NCBI GenBank assembly: GCA_902496595.1 | Contig: CABVBV010000066.1 | Location: forward strand, 1 to 11,218 | Source of the DNA: an uncultured Eubacteriales bacterium | GTDB taxonomy: Bacteria > Bacillota > Clostridia > Oscillospirales > Oscillospiraceae | DNA length: 11,218 nt | Direction of reading: 5' to 3' | Part shown: positions 6,934 through 11,218 of the stretch, piece after piece | Layout of the letters: the number at the start of each line of letters is the position of its first letter | Position numbering within the stretch: the first letter of the stretch is position 1 | The notes under the pieces: generated by a model | Databases searched by the model: none | Seen by the model: only the letters and a program-made list of their open reading frames with translations | What the model was told of the DNA's origin: nothing | Made by a program: the position numbers and the translations under genes

Positions 6934-7796
6934 TTATCCGCCAAACTGGTGTGCAAGCCAGGAGGAAACGCCGCCGTTCAGTATTATGCCCACCGCCCCG
7001 GAGATCGCAGCGGACTCGCAGCCGCCATATCCGCAGTTGCGCACAAATAGTTCATAATCCTGGGCCGGCAGCTTGCCGAAACTACCGTTTCCGCTCCCGC
7101 CGTCACACAGGACAGCGTATTCTGTGCCGTCGGCGGCCCTCAGTCCCAATTCGACATCCAGACCGCTGCTGCCGTAGCTGAGCACATATTGAACCTCGGC
7201 TGCGTCGTCCGTAACGCGGACAAAGCCGGGAAAAACGGATTCTGAGCCGAAGCCGACATCAGTAAAAGCCGCGGTGTCCGACCAGAGTTCGCGGTCGCCT
7301 ATGTGCCTGTCCGCTGAGAAAAAGGACATAGCCGCCACTATCGCGACGAGCGCGACTGCGCAGGCCGCGGTTGAGGCGGAACTCTTTTTGAATTTCATAA
7401 CAGCCCTCACCCTTTCCTCAACAGCATTCCTGCAAAACCCGCTGCCCATCGCAGCCGCCGTGCACCGCTCTGCAAACTCAATTAGGGAAAGCGCATAGTC
7501 CGACCGGCGGCATCCGGCAGCCAGAGCGCGATAACAGCGGGGATGCCGCCGGAGCCGGCCGCGTCCGCAGCAGAACCAAAGGAAACGGCAGCGCTCGCCG
7601 CATCGGTAACGCGGTCAAGGCCCAGGTCGAAGTTCACAGGCAGCTGCACCGAAAATGGCAGCAGCAGCCTCAGCGCCGCAATGAGCCAGAGCAAGGGAAA
7701 TACCCGCTTCGGCAGCTTGCCGAGCAGGGGCAGCCGCAGGAGCGCCGTGAGCAGGATCGCAGCGCCGCCGGCAAAACTCGTCTGCAAAAGACTCAT
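6934..7796 (-). pseudogene. BlaR1/M56-type sensor protease gene with internal deletion and frame change
   Basis: The gene starts at ATG 7796 directly after the blaI stop, with GAGGAGG at 7811-7805. Its first part (to about 7500, stop at 7482) gives two hydrophobic segments and LPKRVFPLLWLIAALRLLLP, the standard N-terminus of M56 proteins in BlaI operons. From about 7500 a different frame reads DYALSLIEFAERC, then CRNAVEERVRAVMKFKK and a membrane helix. This is the segment that follows the protease core in clostridial M56 proteins, and it leads into a secreted tail ending at 6934. The zinc motif HEXXH and the membrane helices around it are missing, as if some hundreds of bases had been lost near 7500-7560. 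M56 proteins usually exceed 400 residues. Signalling by proteolysis should be lost. Alternatively the tail could be read from ATG 7398 as a small anchored protein. Confidence 0.75.
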
Positions 7797-8159
7797 TCAG
7801 GCCTCCTCATCCAACTCGTCGACGATCTCCCTGAGCCTCGCAAGCTGCTCCTTTGTGAGTTTTTTGCCGCCGACAAGCGCTGCAAAGAGCTTCTCCGGAG
7901 CGCCGTCAAAGAGCTTTGATACAAGCTCCTCCGCCTCTGCTTCCTGCACCTGTGCGCGTGTCACCAGCGCACGGCAGATAAACCCTGGCTCCCGGCGCTC
8001 CACCGCGCCTTTGGCGACGCACTTCTTTATTACCGTATACGTTGTGTTCACGTTCCAGCCCACAGCCCCGGCCAAGACATCAGCGACCATACGCGCAGGC
8101 ATCTCGCCCTCGCGCCACAGCACGTCCATAACCTTGAGCTCCGAATCATACAGCTTCAT
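7797..8159 (-). CDS. BlaI/MecI-family winged-helix repressor
   Basis: The 120-residue product matches penicillinase-repressor (BlaI/MecI/CopY) regulators. It begins MKLYDSELKVMDVLW, has a winged-helix domain to about residue 70 with the recognition region VNTTYTVIKKCVAKGAVERR (37-56), and ends in a helical dimerisation part with KLFDGAPEKLFAALVGGKKL (82-101). ATG 8159 is chosen over ATG 8183 because GGGAGGTC lies just upstream (8174-8167) and the family starts here. Such repressors bind operators as dimers and are usually inactivated when a partner M56 membrane protease senses a signal. Here the partner gene begins immediately after the stop (TGAATG) but is broken. A promoter embedded in an inverted repeat lies upstream at 8249-8284 and suggests self-repression. 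Antibiotic resistance is not implied; no beta-lactamase gene is present. Confidence 0.9.
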   Translation of the reverse strand: MKLYDSELKVMDVLWREGEMPARMVADVLAGAVGWNVNTTYTVIKKCVAKGAVERREPGFICRALVTRAQVQEAEAEELVSKLFDGAPEKLFAALVGGKKLTKEQLARLREIVDELDEEA

Positions 8160-8248
8160 CCAATGACCTCCCAAGCCCCGCAAATAATGCGCAATATGTT
8201 TTCCCGGGAGAATGCCCCTTGAAGAACACTTCTCGAATACTAATAGCT

Positions 8249-8284
8249 CAGGCTCATACTATCACAATAGTATGAGCCTGTCAA
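8249..8284 (-). promoter_or_regulatory. blaI-type promoter embedded in a perfect inverted repeat (putative operator)
   Basis: On the minus strand TTGACA (8284-8279), a 17-base spacer and TAGTAT (8261-8256) form a good promoter aimed at the repressor gene, with a leader of about 90 nt. The 14-base arms CAGGCTCATACTAT (8249-8262) and its exact complement (8267-8280) cover the spacer and the -10 box and touch the -35. A bound dimer would block polymerase, fitting self-control by the BlaI-type protein. The core TACTATcacaATAGTA resembles BlaI/MecI boxes in its TACTA/TAGTA ends but lacks their TACA/TGTA centre. Because the LysE-family gene stops at 8312 on the same strand, the RNA hairpin could also end that transcript, though no T-run follows. 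Confidence 0.7.
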
Positions 8285-8311
8285 GTTTTCGGAGCAGCTG
8301 TGGAAGCGTTT

Positions 8312-8908
8312 TCAGACGAAGAGCTCGTATACCATTGAGCCGGCGCAGTAGACCAGGAGCAGGGCCATGACGAGGTTGATCGCTTTTGAATAGTTCTTGA
8401 AAAATCTCTCGAAAACTGAGCCGCACAGCGCCCAGAGCAGGGTGCAGAGAAAGCCTGTTGCAGCAAGAATGACGGAGAAGAGCGCGATGGTCGGGATATC
8501 CCGGTAGTAGGGAAGGACGAAGGAGCTCATCGTAGTGATGCCGTAGAGTATGCCTTTCACGTTCACAAACTGCAAGACCATGCCCGCAAACACCGTGGTT
8601 GTGGAAGAGAGCCGCCCCTTCTTTTCCTCGTGCGGCTTGTCTCTCCAAATAGACCAGGCGAGCCAGAGTATGTACAGTGCGCCGAGCACGAGCATATAGG
8701 GTTTAATTGAAGGTATCAGCTCATACAGCAGCGTAGAAAACACGGCGCTGAGCGCCACGACTATCAAAAAACCGAAAAAAACGCCTACGTTGAACGGAAA
8801 TGATTTCTTGAACCCATACTTTGCCGCGTTCGACATAGACATGATGTTGTTCGGCCCGGGCGTTATCGCCGTCAGGACAACATAAGAGCAAAACGCCGCC
8901 CAGTTCAC
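8312..8908 (-). CDS. LysE/RhtB-family amino-acid exporter
   Basis: The 198-residue hydrophobic protein has about six membrane segments and the family signature TAITPGPNNIMSMSNAAKYG near its N-terminus, followed by a GVFFGFL segment. These are typical of LysE/RhtB exporters, including the cysteine/O-acetylserine exporter group. It would move an amino acid or derivative out across the cytoplasmic membrane; the substrate is not readable. The start is probably GTG 8908, seven bases after GGAGG (8920-8916). ATG 8914 sits too close to that site. ATG 8944 is excluded because it lies inside the -10 box of the gene's own promoter. The gene looks less GC-rich than its neighbours, a mild hint of separate history. 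It is transcribed toward the blaI-type gene. Confidence 0.88.
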   Translation of the reverse strand: MNWAAFCSYVVLTAITPGPNNIMSMSNAAKYGFKKSFPFNVGVFFGFLIVVALSAVFSTLLYELIPSIKPYMLVLGALYILWLAWSIWRDKPHEEKKGRLSSTTTVFAGMVLQFVNVKGILYGITTMSSFVLPYYRDIPTIALFSVILAATGFLCTLLWALCGSVFERFFKNYSKAINLVMALLLVYCAGSMVYELFV

Positions 8909-8939
8909 GGTCATCCCTCCCACTTCATATGTAAAAACA

Positions 8940-8968
8940 ATCATAACCTCACAGCGCTAAACTGTCAA
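8940..8968 (-). promoter_or_regulatory. Near-consensus sigma-70/A promoter for the LysE-family gene
   Basis: On the minus strand TTGACA (8968-8963) is separated by exactly 17 bases from TATGAT (8945-8940), a perfect -35 and 5/6 -10. Transcription should begin near 8933, so the coding start must lie downstream, supporting GTG 8908. The leader is only about 25 nt. Confidence 0.85.
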
Positions 8969-8979
8969 TGGTTGCTGCG

Positions 8980-9015
8980 AAAAGACAGAAAGGGCGCGTC
9001 ACAACGGACGCGCCC
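8980..9015 (-). terminator. Rho-independent terminator of the NahK-like operon
   Basis: Arms GACGCGCCC (9007-9015) and GGGCGCGTC (8992-9000) form a perfect 9-bp GC-rich stem with a six-base loop. Read on the minus strand it is followed by TTTCTGTCTTTT (8991-8980). It lies 19 bases after the kinase stop and just before the next promoter, cleanly separating the two transcripts. Confidence 0.85.
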
Positions 9016-9033
9016 AAACTTATTGAAGAAGGT

Positions 9034-10143
9034 TTATCTGTACTTGTCGACGACAGCCTTCATGGCGTCCCAGCTGGCCTCCATGTCGGAGACGAGCTTG
9101 AACTGCGTGCGGCAGCGGTCGAGGTTCTGACCCTCCCTGTGAGTCCTGAAGTAGTGGTCGCCTTCAAGATAGTCGGTCAGGAAACGGATGCCGCACTCGA
9201 GCGTCATCAGCTTTGCACCCCAGGGCAGATAATCGAGCTCCGCCTCGGTGAGCGCACCGCCGGCCCCCTCGAGAAAGCCTCCGGCGTAGACGTCGAAAAG
9301 CTCCAAGTCGAAGTTGACCTTTGTCAAATCGCGCTCGTCCTCGGCGCTGTGGTTCGCGCCGAACCTGATGGAGTCGCCGAAGTCGTTTATCGAAAGCCCC
9401 GGCATGACCGTGTCGAGGTCGATGACGCATATGCCCTCGCCGCTCGCGCGGTCGATGAGGATGTTGTTGAGCTTGGTGTCGTTGTGCGTGACCCTCAGCG
9501 GCAGCCGGCCCTCGCGCAGCGCCGACAGCGCCACGGAACAGTCCGCCTCGCGCTCAGCCACGAACTTCAGCTCCGCCGTGACCTCTTTCACGCGGCCCAT
9601 CACGTCCGCCGCAACGGCAGCCTTGAGCTTCGCCAGCCTGTCCTCAGTGTCGTGGAACTTGGGAATGGTCTCGTACAGCGTGTCCGCCGGATAGTCCTTG
9701 AGCATCCTCTGGAACTTGCCGAAGGCCACGGCCGAGGCCCGGAACAGCTCCGGCGTCTCCGCCTTCTGCAGGCAGATGGTGTCCTCCACAAAGGGGTACA
9801 CACGCCAGGCGCCGCCCTCGGAGTCCGTATAGAAGTTCTCGCCGTCCTTCGTCGCCCAGACGCTCATCGTCTCGCGCGCAGGGTCGCCGCCGGCCTCGGC
9901 TATCTTCTTGCCCAGGAAGGAGGTCACGCCCGCGATGTTCGCCATCACCTGCTCCGGGTGCTTGAAGGCCGCGGAGCTTATGCGCTGGAGTATGAAGCGG
10001 CGGCAGGGCTCCTCGCCCGGCTGCGTATGTACCACGAAAGTGTCGTTTATATGCCCCGAGCCGTAGCGCACCGCGCCGACCAGCGTGCCGCCGAAATCAA
10101 AGGCGGACAGGGCCTCGTTAAGCAGCTTCTCAGCCTCGGACAT
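9034..10143 (-). CDS. NahK-like N-acetylhexosamine 1-kinase (APH-fold phosphotransferase)
   Basis: The 369-residue product has the aminoglycoside/choline-kinase fold and resembles bifidobacterial N-acetylhexosamine 1-kinase (about 359 residues). That enzyme uses ATP to make GlcNAc-1-P or GalNAc-1-P. Signatures are the glycine loop YGSGHINDTF (27-36), FILQRIS with a likely ATP lysine replaced by Gln-Arg (50-56), the catalytic loop THNDTKLNN (219-227, Asp222) and the metal motif VIDLDTVMPG (240-249), followed by DFGDSIR (254-260). The start ATG 10143 is backed by GGGAGG at 10156-10151. Only three bases separate it from the upstream nucleotidyltransferase stop, so the two are coupled. That neighbour and galE fit a salvage route from free HexNAc to UDP-HexNAc. 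The precise sugar is inferred. Confidence 0.82.
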   Translation of the reverse strand: MSEAEKLLNEALSAFDFGGTLVGAVRYGSGHINDTFVVHTQPGEEPCRRFILQRISSAAFKHPEQVMANIAGVTSFLGKKIAEAGGDPARETMSVWATKDGENFYTDSEGGAWRVYPFVEDTICLQKAETPELFRASAVAFGKFQRMLKDYPADTLYETIPKFHDTEDRLAKLKAAVAADVMGRVKEVTAELKFVAEREADCSVALSALREGRLPLRVTHNDTKLNNILIDRASGEGICVIDLDTVMPGLSINDFGDSIRFGANHSAEDERDLTKVNFDLELFDVYAGGFLEGAGGALTEAELDYLPWGAKLMTLECGIRFLTDYLEGDHYFRTHREGQNLDRCRTQFKLVSDMEASWDAMKAVVDKYR

Positions 10144-10146
10144 AGC

Positions 10147-11073
10147 TCAGACCTCCCACAGCTTGTCGGGATAAAGCCCGCTCGCCGTCTTCTCGGCTAT
10201 CGCCGCCACGACGCAGGGCTTGTCCTCTTTGTAGGTCACGCCGTACCACTTGTCGGCGCTGCGCAGCACCTTCACCCGCGCCTTGCCTTCCTCGAGCAGC
10301 TCCGTGACCACGCTCGGCAGGAAATACTCGCCCTTGAGCGGGTTCTCCTTCATAGCCTTATCCAGGAACTTCGGGAACCGCGCCTCGGCCTCCTTCAGGA
10401 AGCTCTCCGTGAAGCCCCAGAGGTTCATCGACACGATAGTGCTGCCCGGGACCTCCGTCCAGGTCTTGCCGTCGTCCTCGGTATAGCGCGCGTCGTCGCC
10501 CATCTTCTCGATGTGCGTGTGCTCCGTCACCTTGACAAGGTAGTTGTCCGCGTCCTCCTCGCAGATGCCGCGGGCGACGTGGCCGTACTCCGTCACCGTG
10601 TTGCCCAGCAGGTAGCCCACCATGGCGAATTCATAGCAGCCCTCGCTGTCCGGGTGGCTCTCGAGGTACTGGTATATCTCCCGGAAGCCCTCCGGGCCGT
10701 AGTAGTCGTCCGCATTGACCACCGCGAAGGGGCCGTCCACCACCTTGCGGGCTGCCAGCACCGCGTGGCAAGTGCCCCAGGGCTTCACGCGCCCGTCCGG
10801 CACCTCATAGCCCTCCGGCAGGTCGTCCAGCTGCTGGTAGGCGTACTTGACATTTATGAACTTGGAGAGCCTGTCGCCGATGGCCTCGTGGAAGGCCTCC
10901 TCGATCTCGTGCTTTATCACGAATACGACCGTGTCGAACCCGGCGCGCTTCGCGTCGTAGATCGAGTAGTCGATGATAAGCTGGCCGTGATTGCCCACGG
11001 GGTCGATCTGCTTGAGCCCGCCGTAGCGGCTGCCCATGCCTGCGGCCATGACAACGAGTACGGGTTTTTTCAT
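10147..11073 (-). CDS. Sugar-1-phosphate nucleotidyltransferase
   Basis: This 308-residue protein is a nucleotidyltransferase of the sugar-1-phosphate type, joining NTP and sugar-1-P to give NDP-sugar and pyrophosphate. It opens with a strand and the nucleotide-binding loop MAAGMGSRYGGLKQIDPVG (9-27). The metal/sugar site NADDYYG is at 120-126, preceded by WGTCHAVLAA (99-108), and SMNLWGF follows at 215-221. There is no beta-helix acyltransferase tail. ATG 11073 has GGGAGG at 11089-11084. It precedes the NahK-like gene by three bases and follows galE, so a UTP-dependent HexNAc-1-P or hexose-1-P activity is likely. Whether UDP-GlcNAc, UDP-GalNAc or UDP-glucose is the product cannot be told. 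It might also supply the uridylyl step missing from the GlmU-like protein at 4752. Confidence 0.85.
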   Translation of the reverse strand: MKKPVLVVMAAGMGSRYGGLKQIDPVGNHGQLIIDYSIYDAKRAGFDTVVFVIKHEIEEAFHEAIGDRLSKFINVKYAYQQLDDLPEGYEVPDGRVKPWGTCHAVLAARKVVDGPFAVVNADDYYGPEGFREIYQYLESHPDSEGCYEFAMVGYLLGNTVTEYGHVARGICEEDADNYLVKVTEHTHIEKMGDDARYTEDDGKTWTEVPGSTIVSMNLWGFTESFLKEAEARFPKFLDKAMKENPLKGEYFLPSVVTELLEEGKARVKVLRSADKWYGVTYKEDKPCVVAAIAEKTASGLYPDKLWEV

Positions 11074-11112
11074 AGCTTTGTCCTCCCTCTTATTTTCAGC
11101 TTATCACTCAAA

Positions 11113-11138
11113 ATATGGCCCGCACAGGCGGGCCATAT
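11113..11138 (-). terminator. Hairpin after galE, possible (partial) terminator
   Basis: ATATGGCCCGC (11113-11123) and its exact complement (11128-11138) form an 11-bp stem with a four-base loop. On the minus strand the stem ends in ATATTTT then GAG, a short T-run. It lies 18 bases after the galE stop. No clear promoter was seen between it and the nucleotidyltransferase start at 11073, so termination may be only partial, with some read-through. Confidence 0.7.
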
Positions 11139-11156
11139 CCTCTTTGCTCCCTCGCT

Positions 11157-11218
11157 TCAGCCGCGATAGCCGTTCGGGTTCATGCTCTGCCACTTCCAGG
11201 ACGAGGCGCACATCTCTT
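11157..11218 (-). CDS. galE: UDP-glucose 4-epimerase, last 19 codons
   Basis: At the right edge the minus strand reads EMCASSWKWQSMNPNGYRG and stops at TGA 11159-11157. The pattern of a Trp, then W-x-W-Q-S and NPNGY just before the end is the well-known C-terminus of GalE, which interconverts UDP-glucose and UDP-galactose (some members also UDP-GlcNAc and UDP-GalNAc) using NAD. The rest of the gene is outside the window. It lies upstream of the nucleotidyltransferase and the NahK-like kinase on the same strand, giving a Leloir/hexosamine-salvage context. The short fragment limits certainty, but the motif is distinctive. Confidence 0.82.
   Translation of the reverse strand, partial: EMCASSWKWQSMNPNGYRG

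Noticed and set aside
6934..7398. Independent small membrane-anchored protein starting at ATG 7398
   Set aside because: The codons upstream continue in frame with typical M56 sequence (DYALSLIEFAER), so the segment is better read as the remnant tail of the M56 gene, although expression from 7398 cannot be excluded.
7797..8159. Beta-lactam resistance operon
   Set aside because: A BlaI-type repressor and M56 remnant are present, but no beta-lactamase or PBP2a-like gene is in the window; such pairs control many other functions in Clostridia.
8968..11169. A 733-codon plus-strand open frame across the kinase, nucleotidyltransferase and galE end
   Set aside because: It is antisense to genes with clear family motifs. 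Stop codons are scarce there because third positions are GC-rich, and its protein is a low-complexity mix of Arg, Val, Leu and His with no recognisable domain.
1..11218. Mobile elements, CRISPR arrays, tRNA or rRNA genes, new defence system
   Set aside because: No transposase, integrase, terminal repeats, regular spacers, tRNA-like cloverleaf or toxin-antitoxin pair was seen on either strand.

Overview
The window looks like a GC-rich (roughly 60% by eye) Gram-positive gut-type chromosome, most likely a Clostridia/Oscillospirales-like Firmicute. This is inferred from the LL-diaminopimelate aminotransferase route, strong GGAGG ribosome binding sites, GTG and TTG starts, a BlaI/M56 regulatory pair, a short Gram-positive-type NagB and a DUF21/CorC-type membrane protein. 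No phage, insertion sequence, CRISPR or RNA gene was seen. The species cannot be fixed from the sequence alone.

Left edge (1-546): the 5' end of an HlyC/CorC-type protein runs off the window on the minus strand. It is separated from dapF by a divergent intergenic region with a good promoter for each side. The CorC-side transcript would carry a leader of about 190 nt with an attenuator-like pair of alternative hairpins.

Plus-strand cluster (547-5411): dapF, dapL, nagB, glmM and a GlmU-like left-handed beta-helix acetyltransferase lie in tight order. dapF and dapL make meso-diaminopimelate. nagB interconverts GlcN-6-P and fructose-6-P, glmM makes GlcN-1-P, and the last protein probably acetylates GlcN-1-P. 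Together they look like a supply line for peptidoglycan precursors. A tandem-hairpin terminator follows (5461-5523) and also serves the convergent gene.

Minus-strand middle (5546-8908): a PIG-V/Gpi18-like membrane glycosyltransferase, a BlaR1/M56 sensor-protease gene wrecked by an internal deletion, its intact BlaI-type repressor with a promoter buried in a perfect inverted repeat, and a LysE-family exporter with a near-consensus promoter.

Minus-strand right part (9034-11218): the last codons of galE, then a sugar-1-phosphate nucleotidyltransferase and a NahK-like N-acetylhexosamine kinase. This order suggests salvage of GlcNAc/GalNAc/galactose into UDP-sugars, in the spirit of the lacto-N-biose pathway. 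It complements the de novo hexosamine genes on the plus strand.

The most notable points are the decayed M56 sensor beside an apparently intact repressor and operator, the acetyltransferase-only GlmU relative directly after glmM, and the leader of the CorC gene. I see no convincing wholly new system; most genes belong to recognisable families.
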